Shown here piece by piece: positions 20,201-33,010 of a DNA stretch of 64,000 nucleotides; positions within the stretch are counted from its first letter, which is position 1, and the number at the start of each line of letters is the position of its first letter. Source of the DNA: Pontederia crassipes (lineage: Eukaryota > Streptophyta > Magnoliopsida > Commelinales > Pontederiaceae). The DNA is taken from the NCBI GenBank assembly GCA_030549335.1, contig CM060195.1, positions 46,816,991-46,880,990 on the forward strand, given 5' to 3'. A program made the position numbers and the translations under genes. The notes under the pieces were generated by a model. The model made no database searches. It saw nothing but the letters and a program-made list of their open reading frames with translations, and was not told the DNA's origin.

Positions 20201-23200
20201 GTTAGGCAGGTCCTCATTTTTTTTCTCACTTTATACTTGACACATTTGATGGTACGATTTCAAGAAATTTTTCTATGAACACTGATTACGTTGATTTTTT
20301 AGTAAATGAATTTGTTTTTACTGCCAGGTGTTAACAAAATTCCAGCATTCTCTGTTCTCTTGGTTCCTATGTGTTAATTGCATGCATCATGTTTTAATAA
20401 ATAGCTTACATAACATGACATAGTATAGTGCTTTTTATTGTGTGTACATGTGATGGGCCTTGAGAAAGGTATACCATGCAGTCGTAACAGGTCAGAGGAG
20501 GGCTTGTAGTTTCAGTAGACTATAGGGCCGGCATCTTCAAGTTATTTTCTTGATTAGAAGCATCTGTAGTTTCTAATTAACATATAATGTGTAATGATTT
20601 TCTCAAAAAAAGTGTAATTCTATACTCTTTTGTACATAAGGAGGTGCAGGAAAAAAAATCATGAGAAAATTAAAACTGGTTTTGTCAATGATAATATTTC
20701 AGGAGGCTTCCCTTTTACTGCTGACCAATTGGATATATATTGGAAAGAGAAAGATGCAGATTCTGAATGGGTATGTAATTTGAATTTTCTACAAAAAAAT
20801 TATTTTTTGTTTGTAAATTAACAGGTATTATTTACATTTCATTCTACTTTTGTGTTTGCAAACATATTAGTCCTTTGTCTTGTGTTTTAGTTATTTATTC
20901 TGTTTTCACCATCATGATTTATTACGCATAGTCATTCAGAACCCCATGGATTTCACTATGCATATTATCTTGTGGTCATCTTAATATTCTCAAATGTTTG
21001 TTGATCAGCATTGTTGTCATTCTATAAAAAAGTCATTGTTGTTGTACAATATCTTTCAGCTACTTCAAACTCATTTTCTATAATTTGATATCTATGTTAT
21101 TTGTCTGTAGGTTCGGGCTAGTGAGAATTCAGAAGTTTTGGAAGATGGATATGATAGTTCTAAGGATGAAGTGTCTTCAATTTCATCCTATAATCCCACT
21201 AGAGGACAATATGATGTGGCTCTTAGAAATTCTCTGTCCATGCAGTCTATTGCATCTAGACTTTCCACTAACGACTTCCAGAACTCACAGGGAGAGCGAC
21301 CTAATTTTCCGTCATATATGCCAATTACTCAACTTTCAGTAGCTGAGGTCATGGATGATGCTAGTGGAGGTGAGCATAATATCATATATTAGTGAAAACT
21401 GTTGTTTGGTGTTTATTTCCTTCCATCATCACGTTTTATGCCACCTTTCGTGTTTTTGTCTTGTATTCCATTATCTAATTCATGCATTATATAACAAAAT
21501 CATTTGGTCTCAGAATGAGGGCTATAAGAAGTGCTTTTCAGGGATGCCTAAGAGATATGCATTATTTCAGAAGGACTTTAGTGCCATTTTTGCTGTATGT
21601 TGTTTGAAACAATTTTCTGTATTTACTTGTGCATATATACTTTTGATTGTTGGCATATGAGATTCTGTTTGCTGATTGCTAGATTTGCTATGTTTCAGCT
21701 TATGGTTCTTGATTGATTTTTATGTTCCTCAGAAATGGCATTTATTTATTTTGATAGACATGATTTGTTCTTCTGCATAACCCACTTCGTTGCATGATGT
21801 CAGAAAGATATCAATTTGTTTTATGTCGTCACTTAATGAGGGTTTTGCCTACTTATTTATAATGTTCTTTCATCTAAAAAATGATCTCAACAGGATTAAT
21901 GGCACCTCAAAATAACTTGAACTATTCTTTATCTGCTTCCTTTCCGGGACAGCAAAGAGCCAATTCAGATTCAAGCTTTCCCAAAGGTGATGTAGTTGGA
22001 TCACCTTATGGAAGTAAATCCATTGAACCTCCTGCGTGTAAGTTATCATACTTTCATCTTCACCTTTCTTTTCAAAAGCAGTTGGGTTTCATATAATGCA
22101 ACGAATTTGTGAAGATAACATTCCAACTGAAATTTCATGCAGCAGAAGGCTTTGTGCGAGGAAGGTCATACAATATCAGAATAGATGACCAAGTTTTGCT
22201 TCGATTTTCCCCAAAGAACTCAGACTCAACTTATTATTTTGGTGATACGGTAAGTTTGATATGCAATTTGTGATATATTATATGGATGAAAATGGAATCA
22301 TCAATATTTTGATTGTTCTCACCACAGATCGGTGGTACCCTTACCTTTTTCCACAGAGAAGGTATTAGGAGATGCCTTGAGGTACAATTATTTTTTCTGT
22401 CATAATTAATATCTTTTTCGTCAAAAAAGAGAAATAGTTAGTATATTTTGTTTGTTTTTGTTACCAGAATCCATGTCTAAAAAGTTTATGATTCCAGGTT
22501 TCAGTGACTTTGGAGATTTCAGAAACAATAACACCTCATCTTGTTCACCCTTCAAGAAGGGGTTCATCGACTATAACAAAGGTACTCTTCTTTCCTTGAA
22601 ATAGGCAGATCGAAGTCAGTATCTCTGGGTTAACTATTTACCCATACTGTCAAAAGAAGCGTTCACTTGATCATGCTTGACTATGTGAGGTAACAGCAGT
22701 AGTTTCATTATAAACTTGCAGATTCTGAGTGAGCATCATGAGGCAGTTGCTGATTTAGTTCAGACAAGCTTTCTTTTCTCGATTCCGATTGATGGGCCAA
22801 TGTCTTTTTCCACCCCTAAAGTATCCGTGAAATGGTCACTTCGTTTTGAGTTCTTCACTACTCCGAAGGATTTGGACTTGTCCCGGTAACCCTAATTCAT
22901 ATGCCAGAGTTTAAACAATGTGCTTATTTACTAAATCAATATCTTATTTAGGAATTTCTTTCTTCACGAAGTTGGGCCAGAGTTTTGCAACGTGCTTATT
23001 TACATCACTTCAACAACTAAATGCTTTGTTTCTTTCTGAAATTTTGTTTAAGATCTCTTTTAACATTTACAGTTATAATGTCTCTAGCAGGCAATCAAAG
23101 TTGCGTCTAGTTTTGTGTTTCTATACATCTTGCTGTTTGACACTTGTGTGATGTATAAAATAATTCTCTTATTTCAGGTACGAACATCCCCTGCTTGTTG

Positions 23201-23316
23201 AGCAGAGGGAAAAAGGAGATTGGGTTCTTCCTTTAACAGTATATGCTCCGCCTCTTCGAGCTCAAGCTACACAGTCGAGAAATGACAAATCCTTCTCCCT
23301 CGGGGGGTTTATTTAA
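17197..23316 (+). CDS. RGP1: Rgp1-family protein (Ric1-Rgp1 Rab GEF subunit)
   Basis: Twelve exons: 17197-17518, 18557-18634, 19548-19702, 20137-20200, 20703-20770, 21111-21369, 21894-22037, 22143-22249, 22328-22381, 22498-22581, 22722-22885, 23178-23316. All have GT-AG borders and all phases agree, giving 1638 nt and 545 residues. Family marks: an arrestin-like N-terminus (VTLQLDKETYRPGETVIATI), LPPSYRGISIRYIYYV in the middle, and a C-terminal half with YYFGDTIGGTLTFFH, ISETITPHLVHPS, then VKWSLRFEFFTTP. In yeast and animals Rgp1 with Ric1 activates Rab6/Ypt6 at the Golgi for endosome-to-Golgi traffic; the plant role is inferred. The ATG at 17197 is the first in frame with the domain; the frame is open 22 codons upstream without an ATG. 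The name is unrelated to plant reversibly glycosylated proteins. Intron 1 contains two transposon fragments. Confidence 0.87.
17611..17758 (+). mobile_element. Short RTE derivative (5' end fused to 3' end), copy 2
   Basis: In intron 1 of the Rgp1-like gene. RTE 5' sequence (agccggtccaagctcggata; ggttgtgttaggc; tgtcgaatctcatgaac) runs into RTE 3' sequence (tccatgtagccgaccccacc) and a TTG-rich tail, 148 bp in all. The 11-bp direct repeat ttgtagctgat borders it (17600-17610 and 17759-17769), so the short form itself was inserted. It lacks about 15 bases at the fusion point compared with the copy at 5739-5921 and is otherwise very similar. Confidence 0.9.
17815..18285 (-). mobile_element. L1-type LINE 3' fragment in intron 1
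   Basis: On the minus strand CFCDVLMEDIDHLFFDCP is readable near 18135-18190. It matches the zinc-binding domain found after the reverse transcriptase in plant L1 LINEs (C-x2-C...HLFF-x-CP). The frame is otherwise interrupted. A 5'-truncated, antisense relic; borders approximate. Confidence 0.6.
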
Positions 23317-26300
23317 CGGTCGGAGGTAGCCAAACTGGACCGTTCAATTTTTTCTTTTAATTTCCTTGTTTATGCCACCTCCACCTGATTTGATTAAAAA
23401 CATGTTGTAATTTAAGTTTATGTCGCTGCTTTTCTCTCTTTTTTTTTTCGATTTTACTTGGTGGAAAGTGAACGGCAGCGAATTATTTCTCGAGATCACC
23501 ATATTTTTCCGTAGTTGTTTCCAGACACGTCAGACACGAGAAGCCAATTGTTGTCCAGGAATAAAAAAAATCAAGCTTGAGTGCAAATGATTCATTTTAT
23601 CAATTTCACCTGTTTTACAGAATCTATAGCATGAGTCAAAACTGTGTTTTAAACAGGACAATTAAACATTTATGATGGTTTTTACTTGCATTGTTCACCT
23701 ATGCCATTTGTGATCTGACCCAGTAGTAGTTAAGCATCATTGAATGAAAGAAGAGAACAGTAACCAAACTTTTACGAAAGCTCGATTTTATCCTCTAATC
23801 TACTTGTTTGTCTTTATTTCATCTACCCGTTTGTGTTCATTTAATTACGTAAAGCTATGTTCTTAAACAGATAATTTCGGGAATATTAAGCTTCTGTGGA
23901 AGAGCCAGACTGACAAAAGCTGAACAAAGATGCAAATGCCAAATAGATGGAAAACTCATACACGCGTAATTTATGGCAAATAGATCGAAGGCTACAACTC
24001 ATCAACGCAGAAACATATGTTTGGTACAATTAAAGGAGAATCCTAAATGGGATTGAGTTGACGTGATGACTGATGGAACACGAAGGCTCCGTTGTATAGA
24101 GCAATCAGAATAATCCACCTCTCATAGCATATCCAGTAGAAGTGATGAAATGTTATAGAGAAATAATAGTGGACAAATATTGTTAAGCTTATAATCGTAA
24201 TTTAAAAAAAACAGAGATCCCAATTTCAATATCATTTTATTCGAAAATTGCAATTTGTTTATTTAATAAAAAATCTTCTCTATCCTATTTTATTTTACCT
24301 TTTCTTTTCAAAAAATGTTCAATCATTCTTTTATCACTTTGGGTTAAAAAACATTGAAACAATATCAATAACTAAAAAAGACCAAGAAATAGATCAAAGT
24401 ATTCTTTTAATATTTTCAATAATCACTCAAACAAACGAGTTATTTTTTCATTTTTAAAAATGATATTAATAGAAAATGGATCAATAATTGAAACAATTAA
24501 TGTAAAGGATGAGTGATTACTCAGTTTAGCTGGAGGGGCGTTCCGCGGAGGGAGACTGCGAGTGCGACCAGGAGGAAGTGAAAGAGGAGCTTTTGGTCTT
24601 CTTGCCGCCCGTGGGCCGTGTCTTCCTTTAGGCACGCGTATCATGTCGAAACATTACGAAATTGGGCACTTAATTTTCAGAGGAGAAAAAAAAGCTTATT
24701 GCCTTTTCGTTTTCTACACTTTTTAATGATTTTATCTTTTACAATAGTGACCATATTTTTAATGGTAGATTTTTCCTTAATTTATTTTTTATAGTCGAGT
24801 GGATGATTTGATGGAATCGGATTTTGATTTAATTGCTGATGACGAAAATAAAGTAAAACATGTAAATGTAAAACTTTGTTTCGTTCTTAATAATAGGCTA
24901 AAGAATTGCATTTTTTTTAAAACTACCTTTTTGTGCCTTTTTTGTTTATATGTATTTGATTCATTAATATTCAAAAAATTGTCACACATGTTTTGATAAT
25001 TTATTATGTCCAATATGACTATAAAGGAAGACTTGAAAATATCTTAAAATTATCTAAAGAAAGACTTGCTTTTTCTGTGTCTTTATTTTATTATGATGCT
25101 CTTTTACAATTTTATGATAATTTAAATTTATCGTAAAATATCTTGATATGAACATATCTAGTCTTATAGTAAAATACGGAATTTATCACATCAAGTATAA
25201 TTATGTCCAATATGATGATATCAAATAGATATTCATATCATACAAAGTTAAATTATCATGTATATATGAAAAATAAATAATTTATAAATTTATAAGCTAA
25301 TGAAAAGGTTTACAGATAAAAATGGATCTCGTCTCATTCAATTTTTTTGGATGATATCGACATTTGAGAAACTTATTTTATTTTATTACGAAAAGTGAAA
25401 TAAAATATATTCAAAATCATAAATCAATATTTTTCTTGAAAATTTTAAATTTCAACTTATTGTTTTTGTTTGTGTTCTTTTATGCGCCTTGTTTATGTTT
25501 TCAGAACATAATGACCCATAATGTTTGAAATAAAATATTTTTCTCCTTAGAGCAAGTTCATGTATTATTTTCCTGCACAAGTTATCAAAGTAGTATGTGG
25601 CACCTATACATTACTGTTTGGATGAGAACTTTCGGAGTTTTACTAAAAAAACGTAGAGTCAACACACTTCGTTCATGAAAATTCTCGTAAAAAAGTTATT
25701 GCTTTCAGCAACGTTTATTTTACTTTTTTTTCTTTGATTGTTTCCTTTCTTTTCCTTTTTTTAAATATATATATCATTTTTTATTTCTTCATACATTATT
25801 ATTCAGCTTATAAATTAAATTATTTAATTCAATATTTTTATTATAGTTTAATTAGTATTTAGTAAGTCAAACATTATTAATTAATCTTTATTGTTAATAT
25901 TATTTATTAAACTATTTTTACATTATATTAAATAACAATCAATTATAAAATAAATTAAAATTTTATTTTCTATTTTATAAAAATAAATTTATCTCTTTTA
26001 TTTTTTCTTTTTATTCAAGCATCAATCATATTTTTCATCTAAACACCAAAAGCTAAATGATTTTTAAACGATTCTAAACAACTAATAAGAATTTAAATTT
26101 TATCATTGAAACACATCCTTTAAAAACAAAATCACACGTCACACAAAAGGTAAAGGGGAATGAAGCGCATGAAACCAAAATTACATATTTTTTATTTCGC
26201 ATTCTCTCTATCTCTTTCACATATTTTTTGTTTCATAAATTACTTTATATTTGTATTCCTTAAATAACTAAGCTATATAATTATAAAATTTAATTAACTC

Positions 26301-26482
26301 ATTAAATTTATTTAAAAAAATTAAACTCACCCAAATGAGTTAATAAAAATACTTAAATATATTTTATTATGATAACACTTATTTATAATTTAATATTAGT
26401 TATTGTATTGTGATCTTTTTGTAACAAAATATATTTTTAAATAAATATTAACGTAAAATCAATTATCACAATTTTTTATTCT

Positions 26483-26486
<4 letters not shown>
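23317..26486. other. 3' flank of the Rgp1-like gene and AT-rich intergenic DNA
   Basis: The first few hundred bases should hold the 3' UTR. The rest is AT-rich without recognisable genes. 24525-24640 stands out as a GC-rich island (short frames in both directions, none like a known protein) and could be a broken exon or captured fragment. Confidence 0.4.

Positions 26487-26519
<33 letters not shown>
26487..26519. repeat. (TA)n microsatellite
   Basis: About 16 uninterrupted TA units downstream of the B3 gene. Confidence 0.95.
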
Positions 26520-26521
<2 letters not shown>

Positions 26522-26771
26522 CTTTTCTAGTTCTCATATTTCATACAAACACTTAAAAGAAATCATAATTTCACTTGTGGAGAGGAGGAATGGTTACAAA
26601 AGGCATCAGGATATACGATGCAATTGACACTAAAGCAACAAGCACGGATCATTTTTTCTAAAGACCAAAAAATGAGCAACTTCAGTTGTTTCATGCAATC
26701 AAAATGCGGCTTGCACAAGTCTTTCACATGAAAGGGGCAATAGTCACCGTTTCCTATATGATGTAGTCAGT

Positions 26772-29700
26772 TCATCTGCCCATAATAGTTACTTTAAACT
26801 CAGCGGGAGCTACCAATTCAAATGCACAGTAGTCCCCAATCTGAAGATGGTTACCACGTGCAAAAGCAGTCCAACCTCCAGAGAAAAAACCTCTTTCTCC
26901 TTCAACGGGAATGTACTTCACGGTCCAAACATTGCCATCTGAATCGCGAAGGTCCATGCGTGTCTTTGATGAAGAAAGATGTGCCCTTGAAAATTTACTA
27001 GGCAACCTCTGCAACCAGCAAATCATGAGTCAACAACAGGAAGAAGTTCACTCAGCGCAAGCAACCCAGAAACAACTCAGCAATGTTGACATGTATGATA
27101 AGATATCTTTACGCGTCTTAAAGCTTAATTGCATGAAAGTAATATGCCTAGGTCATCTCTTCAGTTGCAAAGTAAAACCACTTAGGCCTACTGTCCATAT
27201 TTTGCTACTCATGGAAGACTTGTCATTGTGCCTTCACTGCTGCTAAGATGCTAACAGAGGAGAAATAGTGCACTAACCAGGGCGCGACGAGGCAATATTT
27301 TAGAACGATTAATCGGTGAGATGAAATATGGAAATGTGGAGAGAAAATGGAAAGAATCTCCATCCTTCTTTGTTTGTTTTCTAGTTCGATGTCGTCTTGG
27401 GATGCAGCCACTGGAATGCTTGACATCTGAATGAAAAACAATGTGATTGACATGAAATTACATCATTAAACATCATCGGTCAGTCAGCCTGCACAATTGA
27501 TTCTTGTGTATATAAATCTGTTTTATAATCCATATTGATGAAACATGCAAATATGTTGGAATAAGACAATAATGCGAGACTACAATTATTATAGAACTAA
27601 TAGTCAAAATATTTCTACTGCATTATTCAGGATTAGACTCCATGATAGGGAAGATGCATGGAAACCCACATCTGATTAAGTTATCGTTCTTTAAAAAGAT
27701 ATAAAAATCAACCACCATTTACATATTATATTATGGTTAGTTGGTTAAACCACCATAGCACCAAAAAAAAATGTTGAAGCAGTTTTCCCAAACCTCAAGA
27801 TAATCTTATACTGTAGATAGATATTTGTAATCTACTATTTACATATGCATGGAATAAAAATGTGAGCTTTTTTTCCAATTTTCATGGTATCAAAGTGCTC
27901 ATTCTGAAACCTTTCTCATCTCTCCATTTCATAGACGGCTGAACAATCAAAGAAGCCTTCCGCCATTTATAGCCTTACCACATCAGATTCGCTTGGAGAA
28001 GTCCTTATTTCACAAACTACTTGGCATGATCAGGGCTATGAGAAATGCTCTCAAGAAGTTGGCCTTGATGAATGGAATCAAGCGACCAGAAGAAGATGAT
28101 CTGGATTCAGAAAAAATGGGATATCTGCAACTTCATGCTTATTACATGAATCTTTAATTTGCTGGAGAAGGACCTACAATTCAGCACCACATATGTTGAA
28201 GATGAAAGTCCTATGGGAGCATATGAAGGAGAGATTCTCCCAAGGCAATGAGACAATGATTTATCAGATAAAATATGTGATTTGTCACTAGAGAAAAAAG
28301 GGATATCAATAACATTATTCTAAAGAAAATCTCTGTGGATGAGCCCGATAATTTCGGTGAGATTCCCATGTATGAAAATTGTGATGCTGCGACTAAGTAC
28401 ACATCATTGAGGGAAAGAGAGACGGTACAACAATTTCTTATGGGCCTCAACTCTGACATCTTTGAAACTGTGGGATCTAATGCCCATAGTTCAGAAGAAA
28501 ATTATTCTCATATTGCTCATGAAGAACAACAGAAGTTGTACATGCTAATTCGCAATCATGCCTGCTGCAATTTTAGCAGAAGGCTATGGAAGAAACAAGT
28601 CTACTAATCTTGTTGGCAAGCGACTCTACTGTGATTATTGCAATAAAGGTGGTCATGTCTGACAATAAAGGTGGTCATGTCTGAGCAACTTGTTCTCATT
28701 TAAATGGATACCCAGCAAATTAGGATCCATCTAAATGTAAAAAAAAAAAAAAACACCAAACTATCAAACTGGTGGATCCAAACCCAACAAGTCTGCCACT
28801 CCCTCAGCCAATGTTGTGCAGAGTTCACAATCTGGAGGAACATCAAATGCCTTTGATGATCTGATAGAATCACAGTTCCATTGATTGCTAAGCATTGTTG
28901 GACCAGGTGAAAATTCTACTTCACCAATATCTGGGAATACATAAACTTCTTTAAATTCTGAAGTAGACGATCGATTCTGTTAAATGTCTCATAAGTAGAT
29001 ATAGCAATTGGAGAAACTGTACAGCTGGTCCTATTATGTTTGAAAAGGAGCTAATCCTTAAAGACCATTGATTCCTAACTTCGCTTGCAACTTGATCTTT
29101 GTTGTCAAGTTATGTAGTGACATGGATTGTTTGTAATATTTTTTGCCACTTTTTATTTGATACAGGAACACTCTAGGAGGACAATTTGGACTAGATGAAC
29201 TTTGGAGAGGAATTTACTACTTGTGTAGAGTGGTAGAAAGTTCTTCTCCAAGAAATGTCTTTGCTTCGGTCGGATGTCATTTTTAGCACCAGCAACATCT
29301 TCATGTGTGCAATTTCATAGTATTGATTCAGTTCAAGATAAAAATTCTAGCTTGCCTTGTGATGCTTGTATTTGAACGAAACAGACGAGAACTCCATTTG
29401 ATCTTAGTAAAAATAAGACAAAGGCATTATTGAATCTTGTTCATTGTGATTTGTGGGGTCCATATAGAACTTCTTGCAATGCTCACTACTTCTTGACTAT
29501 TATTAATGATTTTAGTCAAGGTGAATATGAAACCTTTCATTTGTTTCAGAATTTTTATCTTGTTGAAACTCAATTTGGGAAGAACATTAAGATTGTTTTA
29601 AAGTGACAACGGGATTGAATTTCTTGAGATAAAAAGGTATTGCTCCTCCAGAGATTCATTCAAATGAGTGTCAAAGTTCGATTGATTTTTTCTTGAGGGG

Positions 29701-30759
29701 AGATTAAAAAAAAGATGTTATTCCACCAGAGATTCATTCAACCGAGTGCCAAAATGGGATTGAATTCTTGTCAAATAAAATTCAATTCTTTACCTTGCAT
29801 GGCATAATCCATCAAACTTCATGCACAGACACTCCACAACAAAACGACAGAGTAGAGTGTAGATTGGTTATGAGGACGTATTCCTCAAGCTATTTTTTTA
29901 GTATCAACATCTTCTTATGTTTTGTTGTCTCAGGTATGCCATAACAATGGGCCGATTGATAAAGATTGGTTAGAACCACTTCACTTACTGTGCTGGCTGC
30001 TGAATTTTGTGTATATCGTGTAAATTTAAGTGTTGAAGGTCAAGCAAACATGGTGAAAATTAAAGGAGGAAATAAACCTCTACATCTGCAATTAATCTTA
30101 GAGGTGATTAATTTAATATCTATGAATGTGACAGAAAAAAATAACCATGAACATATATGCAGAAAAAAAAACACATGAAATTACCTCTAGACTTCTTAAG
30201 AGGAGAAACTGCAATCTTCTTCAGGCTTGTCTTAGGAGAACACTTGACATCCTCTTCCTCCTCCATGTCCTTACAAAGACACGATTTCTGACAGAGTTCA
30301 CTTGAAACCATGTCTTTCTCGCACGCCGTGGTGTCAAACGCCATGACCACGGTGAAATGCATGTCCCCGTCGTAGCGGAACACGACGAACTCGTGCTCCC
30401 CCATCGCGTGATCCTCAACGAACTTGGTCCAGCCGCCCGACAGGAACGTGCCATCGGACGTCCTCTCCAGAGCGACGTCCCAGGCGCCTCCGTCGACGTC
30501 GTGAACCACGGTCGCTTTCGACGACCCTCGCAAGTGGTCTTCGACGAAGCGTGGGGGAAGCTTCTGCGCATGGAGGAAACAAAAGTAAACAATGCTGGTC
30601 AGAATACATCGTCACAAACTCTTTCCAGGAGAAAGGAGAAGTTTTTACCAGTCTACGAGCAAAATCTTTGAGGAGAATCTTGCAGAAGTGAGGCCTCTTC
30701 GCAGGACGTGTGGTCCTCGTCGTCGACTGCTGCTGCTTCTTCTTCTTCGTTGCGACCAT
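26772..30759 (-). CDS. B3-domain protein, REM type, two B3 domains
   Basis: Four exons on the minus strand: 30759-30649, 30563-30185, 27426-27278, 27008-26772. All borders are GT-AG and phases agree: 876 nt, 291 residues. A basic N-terminus (residues 5-21, KKKK...RPAKR) precedes B3 domain 1 (about 23-117: PHFCKILLKDFARRLKLP; GGAWDVALERTSDGTFLSGG; HEFVVFRYDGDMHFTV). An acidic and then basic linker (RRHRTRKQTKK) follows, then B3 domain 2 (about 195-291: FPYFISPINRSKILPRRALR; DGNVWTVKYIPVEGERGFFS; QIGDYCAFELV). B3 domains of this plant family bind DNA or act as nuclear regulators, often in reproductive tissue; the target here is unknown. The stop is directly after FKVTIMGR. Intron 2 (2.8 kb) contains a copia relic. 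Its last exon is the source type of the decayed array at 5.2-8.1 kb. Confidence 0.85.
27900..29570 (+). mobile_element. Ty1/copia relic in intron 2 of the B3 gene
   Basis: Antisense to the host gene. A gag piece at 28335-28604 (ETVQQFLMGLNSDIFETVGS) is followed by a zinc-knuckle start (LYCDYCNKGGHV near 28620). Near 29420-29515 is an integrase start (LLNLVHCDLWGPYRTS; FLTIINDFS). Nothing between or after is open, reverse transcriptase is absent and no LTRs were recognised. Outer limits are approximate. Confidence 0.7.
28641..28684. repeat. Tandem 22-bp duplication in the copia relic
   Basis: Two identical 22-bp units (28641-28662, 28663-28684) over the zinc-knuckle codons, beginning caataaaggtggtcatg. 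The second copy pushes the knuckle out of register. Confidence 0.9.
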
Positions 30760-30959
30760 CTCTGATATGATGGAATTTGGAGACTCAAGGAGGTTTTCCA
30801 CTGGAGGAAGACGGAAAAGTACCAGGATCAGAGGAACCTTTTGGTCTTCTCGCCATCTGACTTCTTTTTGGCTAAAAAAATAAGGGGAAATGTGTATACA
30901 GGTAACAGATGTCTCCATAAAAACTATATTTCTTATTGTGTCTAACACCAAATTATAAA

Positions 30960-31513
30960 TTTATAAATTTTATCCTTAAAATCATCCAAATTTGACTTCC
31001 ATCCAAAATTTTGTTAATTTTTAATAATTATAAAATATTATTTTGCACTTACTTTCTTAGAAAAATAAAAAATAAAAAATTAATATGGATAAGAGTATTA
31101 TTCAATACAAATTTTATACTATATTATGTTCATTCCGATTTTTTTATTTTTTACTAAAGGAGTGAAAGTAAAATTGATATCTTGTACAGTAAAATTTTGG
31201 ATGAAATTTAATGAATAAACTTAACTGTAGGAATTAAAATTTGTAAATTTATGATTGAGGGTTATATGTAGAAAAAAAATTATAGTTCAGAAGTCGAGGA
31301 AAGAAAATCTTATTTCCATGATATAAAAATAATTAAATATTACAAAACAATGAGAATGACAAATAAAAATGCAAGTCAAGTTAAAATTGTACATCCAATA
31401 CACATAGTTAAAGGAATAAAAAGGCATGATACATAATAAAAAAATCTTAAGTGTTAATTAAAGCATAGTGCAGTAAGTCATCATATCAATCACACATTTA
31501 AGTCTCATATGAT
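30960..31513. other. AT-rich spacer; its last 100 bp are half of a split repeat
   Basis: No gene. Bases 31410-31513 match 53100-53200 (ggcatgatacataa, taaagcatagtgca, gtcatcatatca) and belong to a tandem duplication interrupted by the nested elements. Confidence 0.6.
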
Positions 31514-31518
31514 AGTAT

Positions 31519-31896
31519 TGTTGGAAGTCACGATGTCGGCGACTTCTACAGTGTGAGGCTGACTGAAGCAGAAACGCCGTCCAGTTCAAAGCCAGTTCAA
31601 AGGAGTTGCAAAGTTATTTGTTTCCATTTTGGTTTGTAATAGTTCATCTCTCTTGTAACAACAGTCGTAGTCTTTACTGATTTAATCTTGTATCGGCTAG
31701 TTGAGCATATAAATAGTTGTCGTTTGTAGACCGATGGACGTAGTTCTTGGATATTGAATAGAAAATATTTTTCTTCTTCTTCCTCCTCCAACAACTTCTC
31801 TATGTTTTCCCTATCTGTAACTGCCTTGCTTCTCTCCTTTCTTTGCTTCAGATCCACTTCCACCGACATTGTTTTGGAGTTCCATACTTCTTGATA
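31519..31896 (+). repeat. 5' LTR of the outer element
   Basis: 378 bp, with a good TATA box (TATAAATA, 31708-31715) and a CT-rich stretch after it (ttcttcttcttcctcctcc). The same arrangement recurs in the 3' LTR near 52635. Confidence 0.9.
31708..31715 (+). promoter_or_regulatory. TATA box in the outer element's LTR
   Basis: TATAAATA in the middle of the LTR, kept in the 3' LTR at 52635-52642. Likely the element's own promoter. Confidence 0.65.
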
Positions 31897-31908
31897 TGGT
31901 ATCAGAGC
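31897..31908 (+). other. Primer binding site (tRNA-Met type)
   Basis: TGGTATCAGAGC immediately follows the 5' LTR. Confidence 0.9.
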
Positions 31909-33010
31909 CTCCACATTGAAGATCTTGCTAAGCTCTGATTCACCGTCTGCCGCTCCGCCGAAGTCGCTGCTGCTGTGCTCTACCGTGCCGACGATTATTT
32001 CTCCCTAAAGGTCTCATGGGGTGAAGCTCCATCAACCTAATGGCTCCAGTAAGCTAGGGTGACACAGATCTGGCCGATCTCAGCGTGATCTAGTCGTCGA
32101 TGTTGCTCCTATCGTCGGCGCCAAGCCAGAAGTCCAAATCGGATGTTGCATCTACTTTGTCGTCTGCTCCCCTATGCAGCTGCCGCGTCTTCAAGCTTGC
32201 CGGCGTAGCATATGATCTTCCCTCGAAACACCCTAGTTTCTCAACCCAGATATGAGATCTTTTTCATCTTCTTGAGATAAGTCTTCGCAGTTCTTCCCCA
32301 TGCTATTGCGATTGTTTCTTTTCTTCTTCAAATTCTCTTTATTTCCTCTCCGATCTACCACCAATGAGTCATCAGATTTCATCTCTTGACATGTTCTGAT
32401 CGTTAGTTTTTTTATTTTACCTTTGTTCCCACAGATTTTTTATCCTTATTTGTTCGTTCTATCCTTAGCTTCAATGGTCATTCTTTAGTCTCTTGTTCGT
32501 TTCTTTTGTGATCCACTACTCTTCTATATGGTCTCCGGCAAGTAGATAATGGATGTTTGAGTTCAGACTTTTGAATCATCATTTCTCCCTGGTGTATGAA
32601 GCTGCAGCGATGGAAGTTTCATAAACGATCCTTAGATCACCTTTTCTCCTGCGATGGAATTGCGTTCAAAGCATTCCTCAAGCCTTATTTGGTGATGGAT
32701 CGTGTACCTCTTCCAAGTAGATGATCGTCGTATGTTTTGATTCTCTTCCTTCTGATTTCTTCTTCGTCCGTTGATCTCTTTAGTCAAGGTTCTTCTCTCT
32801 ATTTCTTCTCTTCCGGTAGCAACTATTTTTTGATCAACTTCAGGCAAGAACTATGAAAGCTCAATACTTGCCTGCATAGTGTTCGGCGTGCTTCTTCCGA
32901 CGTCTGCAAACTTATCATGCAGTTGACAGTTAGTGGTTCTCTTCTTTACTGTGCCTCATCTTTAAGTTGACGTCGTTCGGAGGTCTTCCCGCCATCAACT
33001 TGAGGGGGCA

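Noticed and set aside
24423-24644. A minus-strand frame rich in Pro and Arg
   Set aside because: Only the composition of the GC-rich island makes it open. No homology was recognised, and no splice or start context was convincing.
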